From NCBI RefSeq assembly GCF_900104215.1, contig NZ_FMXO01000012.1, positions 1-64,000 on the forward strand: a stretch of 64,000 nt of DNA. The letters are read 5' to 3'. The notes below the pieces were generated by a model. The model saw only the letters and a list, made by a program, of their open reading frames with translations. It had not been told where the DNA came from and ran no database searches. This document shows positions 1 through 8,982 of the stretch, piece by piece; the stretch's first letter is position 1; each line of letters opens with the position of its first letter. The DNA comes from Desulfonatronum thiosulfatophilum (GTDB lineage: Bacteria > Desulfobacterota > Desulfovibrionia > Desulfovibrionales > Desulfonatronaceae). Made by a program: the position numbers and the translations under genes.

Positions 1-368
1 CGCAAACTTGTCCAAAGGTTGCAATATGTGACCGAGGTTACAGGGGCTACCAAAATGTAGGCGACACCAAAATCCTGCGGCCAGGGCGTCCGAAGAAAAG
101 CGATAGCCCCTATCAACGGCGGATCGTCCGTGAGCGTTTTTGCCGTAGAGCAGGAATAGAGCCGATAATTGGTCACCTGAAACAGGATCATCGCTTGTCC
201 CGAAACTACCTGAAAGGGGTTCTCGGCGACGCGATCAACCTGTTCATGGCTGCCGCGGCATTCAATTTCAGGAAGTGGATTCGGAAGTTCGAACACTTTT
301 TTGCCCTTTTTACGCTTTGGCTGTTTTTTGGCACCACAACCCGTCAGCCTACTATGATGATCCTGTAA
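1..368 (+). mobile_element. IS5-like transposase, C-terminal part, cut by the window edge
   Basis: An open frame enters from the left edge (first full codon at base 3) and stops at 366-368. The roughly 121 visible residues contain a CDRGYRGY stretch, which fits the second catalytic Asp region of DDE transposases. Further on, RAGIEPIIGHLK gives an R-x3-E-x6-K pattern that fits the third catalytic Glu signature of IS4/IS5-type enzymes. The tail, with FNFRKW, is typical of IS5-family C termini. The rest of the gene and the left inverted repeat lie outside the window, so it cannot be decided whether the element is complete. No clear right inverted repeat was found before the histidine kinase gene, which converges from the other side. 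Confidence 0.75.
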
Positions 369-395
369 CGAAAATATCGGATTTTTCAGGCTCGA

Positions 396-3300
396 CTACT
401 TGGCTATTATCAGAGAGGTTTTCTTTGAGAAATTAATCTCCAGCACCCTCTCCAAATCCTCCATGCTTACCGGTTTGCTCAGGTAGTCATCCATCCCGGC
501 CTCCAGGAATTTTTCCTTGTCGCCAAGCATGGCATAAGCCGTCAGGGCAATGATGGGGATATCTTTATTTGGACCGAGATCAGTGGATGAGCGAATGGCC
601 TTGGTGGCTTCGACGCCGTTCATTACCGGCATCTGGATGTCCATCAAAACAAGATCGAAATCCTGTTGGGCTAATAGATCCAAAGCCTGACGACCGTTCT
701 CGGCAAGGGTTCCCCTGTGTCCGGCTTTCTGCAGTAGTTTCATGGCCGGAAAGGAGTTGGACGGATCATCCTCGACAAGGAGAATACGCAAGCTTGAGGT
801 TGGAGGCGGAGGTAGTGCTTCGATTGCCCGGGACGAATCGACTCCAACGGGAAGCTTGAAGTACAGAGCGATGTGGATCGTGGTTCCCTGGCCCTCCAGG
901 CTTTCAATGCAGATCCGCCCCTCCATGAGATCAACCAGCCGTTTGACAATGGCCAACCCTAGTCCGGCACCTTGGTATTTTCGTGTATATGAGCCGTCGA
1001 CTTGAACAAACGCCTTAAAAAGGTTGTTTATTCTGTCATCGGGAATGCCGATGCCCGTGTCACTCACGGAAAAAAGAACCCTGAAGGCCCCGTCTTTCCA
1101 TGAACGGATCGGAGTCATCCTTACGTTGACCTTTCCGCTGTCGCTGTATTTCAAGGAATTACCGACAATGTTGAACAGCACTTGCCGCAATCGCGCTTCA
1201 TCTCCGATTAACTGTTCCGGAATAGCCGGGTCTATTGAACATTCCAGAGTCATCCCTTTGTTTCTTGCCGTCACGGTGAACAGATCGAGAATTGAGTCTT
1301 GCAGTTCGGTCATACTAAACTCGGACTCGAGGAGTTCCATCTTTCCGACCTCAACCTTAGACAGGTCCAGGATGTCGGACAGCAACATGGTCAGGCGCTC
1401 TGCGGATGTGGTGGTCAACTGGACATATTGGCGTTGCTCCTCGTCCAGGGCAGTGGTATCCAAAAGCTGCATCATGCCCATGATACCGTTGAGAGGAGTT
1501 CGGATTTCATGGGACATGTTGGCAAGGAATTCAGATTTGGACTTGTTTGCCGCCTCGGCCTGCTCTTTGGCTACCAGCAGGGCCTCTTCAGCACGCTTTC
1601 GATCAGTGATGTCAATGCCAATTTCAAGGACGAGCTTCTCCCCGTCGCTGTCAATAAAAGGATAGTCATAAATGGCGAAAATTTTGTCCTCAGGTGCTTG
1701 TGACCATTCCCAAACTTGGGGGGTGTCCGTTTCAAAGACCTTGAAGGTTTTGCATTCTTCGCACGGGTCATTTCGACCCCTCAGCACTTCATGACAGGGC
1801 TTTCCTTCGATCTCGCCAAAGTGGTCAATAAAATACTTGTTGGCATATCTTACGGAATAATCGGACGATTGAAGATAGATAAAGCCTGGAAATGACTCCA
1901 GGAGCATGATAAGTCTTTTTTTTTCAATTTTCAACGATTCATCGGCCCGTTTGCGCTGTGTAACGTCTCTAGAGCTGAACAGGATTTCTTTATGATTGCC
2001 TTGTTCATCAAAAATGAACTTCCCGATTGTCTCAAGCCAAAGATATTCACCGTCATTTTGACAATATCTGTACTCGACTTTCACGCCGTCTTCACTTTTG
2101 GTCACAAATTCTACGAAGGCCGTTGCTACTCTTTGATAGTCGTTAGGATGGACGTATTCCATGAAATTCTTGCCGACAAGAGAATCAAGATCATACCCCA
2201 GGATGCTGTGGGAAGGGCCGGTGAATTTGTAATTTCCTTCCATGTCTGTCACGGATATAAGATCTGAAGAAGTATTAATAATGTTCTGCAACAGTTGAGT
2301 TTTATTTCGCAGGGCATCCTCTGCCAGTTTTTTTCCGGTGATGTCTATATGACAACCGACCATGCGGACGGGCAATCCGTCCGCGGTCCACTCGATGACC
2401 CGCCCTGCACAGATGACCCAGGCAGTGGAACCGTCCTTATGTTTATAGCGGACTTCGTTGTAAAAAGGTTCCCGGCCCCTGCTTTTGACGTGTCTATCAA
2501 AAACCTCAAGTACACTAGGAAGGTCTTCGGGAAAGATGATTTTCTGCCAAGCTTCCGGTGAACTCTCTAGTTCATGATCTTCATAACCGAACATGCGCTT
2601 GAAGGCTGGACTCAAGTATTCGGTGTTCTTTAGAAGATTCCAGTCCCAGTAACCGGAGAGAGTTGATTCCAGAATGTCCTTCAGGATTATCTCTTGCTCC
2701 CGAAGCGCCTCCTCGGCCCGTTTCCTTTCGGTGATGTCCTCAATCTGCGAGATGAAGTGCAATGGTGCCCCTTGGTCATCCCAGACCAATGAAACCGCCA
2801 GAAGCCCCCAGACGATGCTGCCGTTCTTGTGGAAGTACCGCTTCTCCATCTGGTAGGTTTCGATTTTGCCGGCGAGCATCCGCTGCACGAACTCCATATC
2901 CGTTTCCAGGTCCTCCGGGTGGGTGATGTCCTGGAAGGTCTTAAGCATTAGCTCGTCGTCGGTGTAGCCGAAGAGAGCACTGATGCGGGGGTTGACCTTG
3001 ATCCACTGCCCTTCAGGCGACACGAGGGCTATGCCGATGGCGGAGTGCTCGAAGGCGTTGCGGAACTGTATCTCGCTCAGACGAAGCGCCATCTCACTCT
3101 GCTTACGTTCGGTGATGTCAGTCACAAAGCCTTGATAGTGCGAAACTTTCCCGTCTTCTGCATGGACCGTTCGAATGCTTCCTGATGCCCAGAAACCGGA
3201 GCCGTCCTTGCGTACCTGTTCGCATTCGTAATCTTTGACCATTCCATCAGTCGCTAAAAGGCCGATGACAGCAGGACCGTCCCTGGGATCAGCGAACAAT

Positions 3301-3503
3301 TCAGTGCCAATGTCCTGGATCGAGGCCATCAGGTCCCGCGGAGCGGCATATCCGTACATGTCCGCCAAGGCTTGGTTGGCATAGAGAAAACGTCCCTCTG
3401 GGGTTGTCTTGAAGATGCCGATTGGTGCGTGGTCCAGGATGTCGTGGGCGTTGGGAAAGCCTGCTTGAGCGGGAGGTGCTTCAGGGGCTTGCTTTTGGGC
3501 CAT
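396..3503 (-). CDS. Multi-PAS hybrid sensor histidine kinase with receiver domain
   Basis: This is a 1035-residue sensor kinase that autophosphorylates on a His and passes the phosphate to its own receiver. Five PAS domains lie at about residues 16-135, 143-262, 270-392, 402-518 and 530-638. HisKA follows with the MSHEIRTPLNG box (His665), then HATPase_c with an LFNIVGNSLKYS N-box and GIGIP/GAGLGLAI G-boxes, and a C-terminal receiver with Asp955 in LMDIQMP. No membrane segment is seen, so it is probably cytosolic. The fifth PAS carries three Cys in C-x10-C-x2-C, which may bind metal or sense redox (inference). An ATG 45 codons upstream keeps the frame open, but MAQKQ was chosen because AGGAGG sits four bases before it. 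No dedicated response regulator is adjacent and the signal is unknown. Confidence 0.93.
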   Translation of the reverse strand: MAQKQAPEAPPAQAGFPNAHDILDHAPIGIFKTTPEGRFLYANQALADMYGYAAPRDLMASIQDIGTELFADPRDGPAVIGLLATDGMVKDYECEQVRKDGSGFWASGSIRTVHAEDGKVSHYQGFVTDITERKQSEMALRLSEIQFRNAFEHSAIGIALVSPEGQWIKVNPRISALFGYTDDELMLKTFQDITHPEDLETDMEFVQRMLAGKIETYQMEKRYFHKNGSIVWGLLAVSLVWDDQGAPLHFISQIEDITERKRAEEALREQEIILKDILESTLSGYWDWNLLKNTEYLSPAFKRMFGYEDHELESSPEAWQKIIFPEDLPSVLEVFDRHVKSRGREPFYNEVRYKHKDGSTAWVICAGRVIEWTADGLPVRMVGCHIDITGKKLAEDALRNKTQLLQNIINTSSDLISVTDMEGNYKFTGPSHSILGYDLDSLVGKNFMEYVHPNDYQRVATAFVEFVTKSEDGVKVEYRYCQNDGEYLWLETIGKFIFDEQGNHKEILFSSRDVTQRKRADESLKIEKKRLIMLLESFPGFIYLQSSDYSVRYANKYFIDHFGEIEGKPCHEVLRGRNDPCEECKTFKVFETDTPQVWEWSQAPEDKIFAIYDYPFIDSDGEKLVLEIGIDITDRKRAEEALLVAKEQAEAANKSKSEFLANMSHEIRTPLNGIMGMMQLLDTTALDEEQRQYVQLTTTSAERLTMLLSDILDLSKVEVGKMELLESEFSMTELQDSILDLFTVTARNKGMTLECSIDPAIPEQLIGDEARLRQVLFNIVGNSLKYSDSGKVNVRMTPIRSWKDGAFRVLFSVSDTGIGIPDDRINNLFKAFVQVDGSYTRKYQGAGLGLAIVKRLVDLMEGRICIESLEGQGTTIHIALYFKLPVGVDSSRAIEALPPPPTSSLRILLVEDDPSNSFPAMKLLQKAGHRGTLAENGRQALDLLAQQDFDLVLMDIQMPVMNGVEATKAIRSSTDLGPNKDIPIIALTAYAMLGDKEKFLEAGMDDYLSKPVSMEDLERVLEINFSKKTSLIIAK

Positions 3504-3658
3504 CTGGCCTCCTATGCAGTGGGAAGAAGAGTTGGCTGCGAGTTTAGTGGACCATATACGTCTACAGGTGTGCGAACTGTGTTCACCTTGTGGTAATTTT
3601 TTTGTTTTTCCCATTTCACGTAACAAGGTCAAGCACAAGATTCAATCTGAGCCCTTAA

Positions 3659-3692
3659 CCGGAGAAGCCCTATAGGTTTAGGGATTCTCCGG
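3659..3692. terminator. Hairpin between kinase gene and decayed ATPase
   Basis: CCGGAGAA pairs with TTCTCCGG and, after one mismatch, CCCTA pairs with TAGGG around a six-base loop. No clear T-run follows on either strand, so it may be a factor-dependent terminator or a remnant palindrome rather than an intrinsic terminator. Confidence 0.4.
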
Positions 3693-3740
3693 CCTTTATA
3701 ACCACTACGCCGCCTTTCGATAATTCTCCAATGCAGCAAA

Positions 3741-4600
3741 TTAGTCGGTCAACTGCTTCAGCATCTTCGCATCGCGATTGCAGCGATTCAGCGTGATGTA
3801 CTGCTCGCTGATCTCTCCGGGCGTCAAATCCTTTGAACTGTGGCCATACTTCTTGATGAGGTGCAATCGTATTTCTCCACCTGATCCCCAAGCTCAAGCG
3901 TCCGCAAGACACCAAACAGATCGACGACTGTGGTGCCGTGGTCGGAACATGTCCCAACCTTCGGATGGGCGGGAATCTGAACGGCGGCTTTCCTCGTCTG
4001 CAGATCGACTGGCTGATCACCACCGTTGTTCGCTGGCTCGGCGTTCAGCCAGGAGATAAGCTTCTGCCCGGTCTCTTTTTTCCGGAGTGAAGTACGATCC
4101 GTCGAACAGCCCGGACCAGTCCTTGGTCGCCGTGGCTATGTGACCTCTACTGAAAGCTCCAGAACTGCTGTAATTTTATACTCCAGGCCATCTCTTTGAA
4201 TCGGAGCTGGCCGATCTTGACCGGCTTGGTCTTGCCGGTGCAATCGTCCTTCACTTCCCAGGCAGTTTTTTTGAAGCAGATGGTCGCAGAGATGTGCAAC
4301 GGCGCTGCCAGCATTGCATCCACAAGCGCTTTCTGTTTGGTCGAGGCCTCTCGCCATGCCGCAAATTGTTCTTCACGGCCAGCATCGCTTGGTCAACTAA
4401 TTCCAGGATGCCGCCTTCCCAGGCCCAAGCATGTGCGTTAGGCTGTCGATGATCAGAACCCTGTAGCCGGCCTCAGCTGTCCCATGGATAGATTGGATAT
4501 AACGGCCAGGATCGAAGGGTGAGGTCAGCTCGGTTACATCGTAGGCACTCAGATCGGCGTAAAGACTGCCGGCACCTCTAATGAGGTTGCCATACCTCAT
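3741..4600 (-). pseudogene. Decayed phage-type AAA ATPase (Sak4/AAA_24-like)
   Basis: Pieces of one ATPase can be followed on the minus strand in different frames. The order is GAGSLYADLSAYDVTELTSPFDPGR with a Walker-B-like VLIIDSLTH, then GGILELVDQAMLAVKN, then WREASTKQKALVDAMLAAP and HISAT, then PIQRDGLEYK, then ATKDWSGLFDGSYFTPE, and last LTPGEISEQYITLNRCNRD up to a stop at 3741. At least four frame changes interrupt it and the N-terminal part with the Walker A loop is missing. Intact relatives are nucleotide-binding proteins of phages and prophages, some acting in recombination. With the transposase at the left edge, it points to an old prophage or integrated element. It is unlikely to make a functional protein. 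Confidence 0.7.
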
Positions 4601-4699
4601 GTCGAATCATACCCTTTGATCATTACGAACGTCCCATGGTCAACAGGTCATGTGCCATTACATGGAACACCGACTGGGTTTTCGGTTGGAGGAATATAC

Positions 4700-5818
4700 G
4701 TGAATCCTGATCTCCAGTTTTTGCAGTCGCAAGTGCAAAGCAATTGTCATATTTCGGATGCCAATTTCAGCGGATCTTTTTCCCTGTGCGGGCTGCTTCT
4801 GCGCATGCGCGATCTGTATAAGTGGGAATCCGGACTGGCTCCCTGGGAAGAGCCTGAGCATGGGTTGATCCTGGAGTGGGTGGAGCAGCGGGAAGAATTG
4901 TGGGCGGAATTGGAGGGGCAGGAGTGCAAGGCGCTCAAATTCGACAATGCTTGCATCGGTCCTTTCGAGGTCGAAGAGGTGAACAGCCGATGCGCCGCCC
5001 TGGGCTGCCTCTACGGCGCCGGCTACGTTCTGGGGATGAAGCCCAGTTTTTTTCTGGCCCTGCCGGTGGAAGAGACCGTGATCAACGGACTCAAGATATA
5101 CACCGTGGAACATGAATTGTGCCGGGATATCTTTGTGACTCCGGTGATGCGTCAAGGCGACCGGATAATTGCTCGGCGTCAGGCCATGGAGTCACTGATC
5201 TGGGACGTGGTCCAGGAGCAGCGTCCCTCGGTGCGGCCGGCTCTGGATTTCGCATTGGCCGGTTATGGCCTGGATTCTCGGGAACTTTTGCAGCGCCCCA
5301 ATGATTTCCAGAGCGCTTATCAGCATATGGTGCGGGAGGAACTCCGGATATGGGTGCATCATGAGATCGGCGAGGCCGCGGAGGACGCCTTTCCCGGTGA
5401 TGTCTGGCATCAGATGGTGGCCAACACCTGTCAGACCCTGGCCGAGGTTTTCATCCGAGCGGTCAAGGATCTCCTGGCCGATACCCATCCCCACGGGCTT
5501 CTGGCCTTCATGGCCGCCAGGGACAGCAAACCTTCCCTTGGCTTGTATTTGGCCATGATGCGTCCTCTTTCCAAGTTGCTGTTTATGGAAATCTTTCGCA
5601 TCTTTCCGGAATTCACCCGGACCGGGGAGTGGAGCGAAGTGGAGCGGGTTCGAACGGTTGCCTATGCCAGGGGCAGGGAGCTGGCGCAAAAACTCGTCGA
5701 TGTCCATCGTGACTCTGATCCCTTTCATCACGAGCGGACCGTGGAGCGGATCATCGAAGAGATCATCCGCCCATTGGGCATTCTCGGCGAGGTGGATGCC
5801 GAAGAGATGAGACGCTGA
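4700..5818 (+). CDS. Conserved protein of unknown function (Sfum_1244-like)
   Basis: This 372-residue, probably soluble and mainly helical protein resembles a family known from sulfate reducers and related bacteria (Sfum_1244 type, recognised from memory of the N-terminal pattern). No enzymatic motif is evident. Near the N terminus are NCHISDANFSGSFSLCGLLL and RDLYKWESGLAPWEEPE, both typical of the family. Several Trp and His residues follow, including WVHHEIGE and HTHPH-like segments, and no signal peptide is seen. The GTG at 4700 was chosen because GGAGG lies seven bases upstream. An in-frame ATG 28 codons earlier has no such site and its extra residues look non-coding. The decayed ATPase starts divergently just upstream. 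Confidence 0.8.
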   Translation: MNPDLQFLQSQVQSNCHISDANFSGSFSLCGLLLRMRDLYKWESGLAPWEEPEHGLILEWVEQREELWAELEGQECKALKFDNACIGPFEVEEVNSRCAALGCLYGAGYVLGMKPSFFLALPVEETVINGLKIYTVEHELCRDIFVTPVMRQGDRIIARRQAMESLIWDVVQEQRPSVRPALDFALAGYGLDSRELLQRPNDFQSAYQHMVREELRIWVHHEIGEAAEDAFPGDVWHQMVANTCQTLAEVFIRAVKDLLADTHPHGLLAFMAARDSKPSLGLYLAMMRPLSKLLFMEIFRIFPEFTRTGEWSEVERVRTVAYARGRELAQKLVDVHRDSDPFHHERTVERIIEEIIRPLGILGEVDAEEMRR

Positions 5819-5836
5819 ACTACGCTCCTGCACTCT

Positions 5837-6712
5837 TCACAAATTCTCCTCCGGAACGGCCTTCAACAACCCTCGCAGTACATTCAAATTTTCGATATCT
5901 TCAGCTAGGTCCGAACCCTTGGGCGTTTCCAAAACCATGGGCAGATGCGCCAGCGGCGGATCGTTGAGGATGGTTGAAAATCCCGCAAATCCGATCTCAC
6001 CCAGTCCGATATGTTCATGACGGTCCCGGCGGCTGCCCAGGGGGGTCTTGCTGTCATTGAGGTGCAGCAGCTGCAGCCGCGAAAGGCCTACGGTCCTGTC
6101 CAGGCGTGAAGTGACCTCGGCCCAGGAATCCTGATGGCGAGGATCATGACCGGCGGCGAAACCATGACACGTATCCCAGCAGATCCCCAGACGCAGGGCA
6201 TGTTCGGATGCGGAAATCATTTCCGCCAGATCTTCGGGATCCGCACCGAGCGCGGTCCCGGTTCCGGAGGTATTCTCCAGAAGAAGACCGACATCTCCTG
6301 CCTGGTCTCCGGCTTCTTCAAAAGCCATGTCCAGGCATGCTGCCGCACGAATGCATCCGTCGTTCCTTCCCGCGCCTTTATGTGACCCGGGATGGAGGAC
6401 GACCCAAGGAATGTTCAGCCTGGCGCAACGGATGAACTCCCGCGCCAGGGCGGAGGCTGATTTGCGCCATAATGTCTCGTCAGGAGACGCCAGATTGATC
6501 AGGTAGGACGCATGGGCGAAGATATGTTCGCGGCCCCACCTCTTCCAGCCCGCGGCAAAGGCTTCGGCTTCGGCGTCCGTGATGGAAGTGCCGGCCCATT
6601 GCCGCTGGTTGCGGGTGAACAGCTGCAATGCCTCACCTCCGACAGCAGCGATTCGATCGAAGACGAGATGCAGACCGCCTGAAGTGGGCATATGCGCACC
6701 AAGAAAGGGCAT
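5837..6712 (-). CDS. nfo: Deoxyribonuclease IV (endonuclease IV, AP endonuclease)
   Basis: This 291-residue TIM-barrel enzyme cleaves DNA 5' to abasic sites in base excision repair and uses three Zn ions. Family motifs are present in order: LGAHMPTSGG at the N terminus, VVLHPGSHKG, LLLENTSGTGTALG, LGICWDTCHGFAAGHD, LLHLNDSK and RDRHEHIGLGEIG. These carry the metal-binding His, Glu and Asp residues. Length matches bacterial Nfo. GGAG lies eight bases before the ATG. The gene converges with the conserved unknown gene, with only 18 bases between them, and lies downstream of the DUF2071 gene on the same strand, 221 bases away. Confidence 0.95.
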   Translation of the reverse strand: MPFLGAHMPTSGGLHLVFDRIAAVGGEALQLFTRNQRQWAGTSITDAEAEAFAAGWKRWGREHIFAHASYLINLASPDETLWRKSASALAREFIRCARLNIPWVVLHPGSHKGAGRNDGCIRAAACLDMAFEEAGDQAGDVGLLLENTSGTGTALGADPEDLAEMISASEHALRLGICWDTCHGFAAGHDPRHQDSWAEVTSRLDRTVGLSRLQLLHLNDSKTPLGSRRDRHEHIGLGEIGFAGFSTILNDPPLAHLPMVLETPKGSDLAEDIENLNVLRGLLKAVPEENL

Positions 6713-6933
6713 TGGTTTTTTCTCCGTGATTTGTGCCGATGCGCATCCTCGATACGATCATGGGGACCGTACGACAGCAGGGGACGCATCCACAAGGCAA
6801 GTTTCTCGAATATAACAGCGTCGCGCCTTTGCGGCCCGACAATAGTCAACGGAAGTGTTCTTGGTCTGGAGGAACAGGGAGAGATTAACTATCCCTTGTG
6901 TGCAAAGATATTGGCGGCGCGGCATCCGCCGTA

Positions 6934-7713
6934 TCAAGCCTGCTGCGATGCATGCGCGTCAAGCTGAGATTGTTCGCTGAAATCCATGGATTGGATCAGC
7001 ATTTCGCGTTCTCGTGAATAGTGCAGCAATGATCCATCCAGAGGGAGCTTCAAGCCGATCTGATTGCCCATGGTGTTGATCCGGAACGTTGCCTCGGCTT
7101 CCTGAAGCGGCCAGGGTTCATGATGGATGTCGCCGAAACCGAGTTTTCCCTGGGGGCTGACCGTTGAGAGACGGTACCGCTCCGTGAGCCAGTGAGTCAG
7201 CGAGTCGGGTTCGCTTCGGAACACGTCGCCGACAGGGGCATATTCAAAGCGCAGCTTCGCTTCTGGGGCTCCCCGGTGTGTGCGGGTGCAATCGAAATGC
7301 AGAACCTGGTCCTTTTGCCGGTGCTCGAAATGGGCCTTGTAATAAGGCAGGCCGTACCACGTTCTTGCCGCCAGAAGGGACAGCCGGCTGTCGATATCCA
7401 GGCTGAAGAACCAGACTCCTGGTTTTCCTGAATGTCGGACATAGGTGCGTACATTCACGCCGGAATAGCTCAGGCCGAGAAAAGACGGGATAAAACGTGG
7501 GCGCATGCCGGTGACGCGCATGGCCACAACCCCCAGCCAGGCTTGGCCGTCATAGGTATCCAGTTGCAGCTCCGTCGGAATGAGAGGACGAAGTTTCTCG
7601 GGGACGAACGGCCAGTGCGCGAACAGGACGTCATGGCAGTGCATGGCTCCGATGATGGGCCTGAACGGTGCTGATCCGTGGTCATGCTTGCCATGTATTC
7701 GGCTTTCATTCAT
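6934..7713 (-). CDS. DUF2071 (YqjF-like) family protein
   Basis: This 259-residue protein belongs to the YqjF/DUF2071 family, which has an acetoacetate-decarboxylase-like fold and no settled function. Diagnostic features are FAHWPFVPEKLRPLIPTELQLDTYDGQAWLGVV near the N terminus, YSGVNVRTYV, VWFFSLDIDSRL and RTWYGLPYYKAHF. No signal peptide or membrane segment is seen. The ATG at 7713 was preferred over a TTG five codons upstream because GGGAG lies before it. It reads away from the pyrKD pair. Whether it is cotranscribed with nfo is unclear because of the 221-base gap. Confidence 0.88.
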   Translation of the reverse strand: MNESRIHGKHDHGSAPFRPIIGAMHCHDVLFAHWPFVPEKLRPLIPTELQLDTYDGQAWLGVVAMRVTGMRPRFIPSFLGLSYSGVNVRTYVRHSGKPGVWFFSLDIDSRLSLLAARTWYGLPYYKAHFEHRQKDQVLHFDCTRTHRGAPEAKLRFEYAPVGDVFRSEPDSLTHWLTERYRLSTVSPQGKLGFGDIHHEPWPLQEAEATFRINTMGNQIGLKLPLDGSLLHYSREREMLIQSMDFSEQSQLDAHASQQA

Positions 7714-8106
7714 GCATTGATCTCCCAAGAATCATGTTGGATATGCTGCACCGAGATTTCGGTGGCGACTGGTATGGGCTGTGGCCCTTGGCTTTGGCTA
7801 TGCTATACAATCAGAAAAAGTACGGCATAGTTGTTTCGGGTCAAGGCTATCAGGAGTTGATCATGAAATTGTCACTTTTAATTGCATTCATGGGCCGGGA
7901 CAACCTTTATCAACTGCGGCCCTGATCATGTAGGCGCGTGTCCCAATGAAATGATGAGCCGCACGGCTCTGGTCAGTTCCGAACCTTTTTCGTATGGTTC
8001 GTTCAGACGCGCACTTAATTCCGGACGTGGTTCTGCAGCTTTTTGAATCACGCTTGAAACTTGATGAATACAATCCATAATCCACAATTCATAACCCAAT
8101 TTTGCC
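7714..8106. other. Intergenic region between DUF2071 gene and pyrK
   Basis: These 393 bases separate divergent genes. Apart from a possible promoter for pyrK near the right end, no gene was recognised. The minus strand is open past pyrK into this gap, but that frame is antisense to pyrK and its short tail matches nothing familiar. Confidence 0.5.
8054..8081 (+). promoter_or_regulatory. Possible sigma-70 promoter of pyrKD
   Basis: TTGAAA and CATAAT are separated by 16 bases and lie about 25 bases before the pyrK ATG. Both hexamers match the consensus at five or more positions. This is a visual call only. Confidence 0.4.
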
Positions 8107-8982
8107 ATGTCTGATTTCATCCTTGCTGAACAAGCCGACACAGCGATTCCGCCAACGTCTGGCTGCATCGAAACCACTGTGGTTGATCTGACCCGGACCG
8201 ACTCCGCACATGATCTGGAAAATTCCCTCTGGCTGCTGGATCTGCAATTGCCCGCTTCTTTTTGTGAAGGGAAAGGGTGGCAGCCCGGGCAGTTCGTGAT
8301 GATCCGGCCTGTTTCCTGGTCTTTTGAGCCGCTCTGGGCCAGACCGTTTTCCATATGCATGGCCGGAAACGGCATATTGCGCATTTTTTTTCAGGTGGTC
8401 GGGAGGGGCACGCGGGCCATGACCAAGCTTGAACCCGGTGAACAAGTCGTTGTCTGGGGACCGCTTGGCAATGCATTTTCAGTGGAACCGGATACCCCCA
8501 CCCTGCTCCTGGCAGGTGGCATCGGCCTGGCGCCGTTTATCGGATATGCCTGGTCTCATCCCCAACCGGATCTGCTTTTCCTGCTGCTCGGGCACCGCCC
8601 GTCGGTATCGGGATATCCCTTGCACCTGCTGCCGGAAAGCATTGCCCGGGAGACCGCCCGACAAAAATGCGAGGAGGATATCGCATGTTTTGTGCGGGAC
8701 CTGGAGAGCCGAATTGCGGAATATGCCCGCATTAACGGCTTGATTCTCGCCTGTGGTCCGCATCCATTTCTGCGCGCGGTGCAGACCATGGCCATGCAAT
8801 ACCGGGCTCGGGCTCAATTGTCCCTGGAGAACCGCATGGCCTGCGGTATTGGGGCCTGTCTGGGCTGCGTGACCAATATTGCCGGGCAGGAGTTGCCCGT
8901 GAAGGTTTGTACCCAAGGGCCGATTTTCCGGGCAGAAGACGTGAAACTTGAACAGGCCGTCATTGATCGGGTGAAAGCATGA
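8107..8982 (+). CDS. pyrK: Dihydroorotate dehydrogenase electron transfer subunit
   Basis: This 291-residue subunit carries FAD and a [2Fe-2S] cluster and passes electrons from PyrD to NAD+ in the class 1B enzyme of pyrimidine synthesis. The flavin domain shows RPFSICMAG and the NAD-binding part GGIGLAPFIGYAW. Near the C terminus, CGIGACLGC followed by VCTQGPIF gives the four cluster Cys typical of PyrK. The N terminus is longer than in Bacillus PyrK by roughly 20 residues. Its stop overlaps the pyrD start (ATGA), so the two subunits are translationally coupled. No strong ribosome-binding site is seen before its own ATG. Confidence 0.95.
   Translation: MSDFILAEQADTAIPPTSGCIETTVVDLTRTDSAHDLENSLWLLDLQLPASFCEGKGWQPGQFVMIRPVSWSFEPLWARPFSICMAGNGILRIFFQVVGRGTRAMTKLEPGEQVVVWGPLGNAFSVEPDTPTLLLAGGIGLAPFIGYAWSHPQPDLLFLLLGHRPSVSGYPLHLLPESIARETARQKCEEDIACFVRDLESRIAEYARINGLILACGPHPFLRAVQTMAMQYRARAQLSLENRMACGIGACLGCVTNIAGQELPVKVCTQGPIFRAEDVKLEQAVIDRVKA

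Noticed and set aside
7926-8106. Minus-strand frame entering the gap before pyrK, with helical text ELSARLNEPYEKGSEL
   Set aside because: It is mostly antisense to pyrK, and the remaining part matches no family that can be named with confidence.
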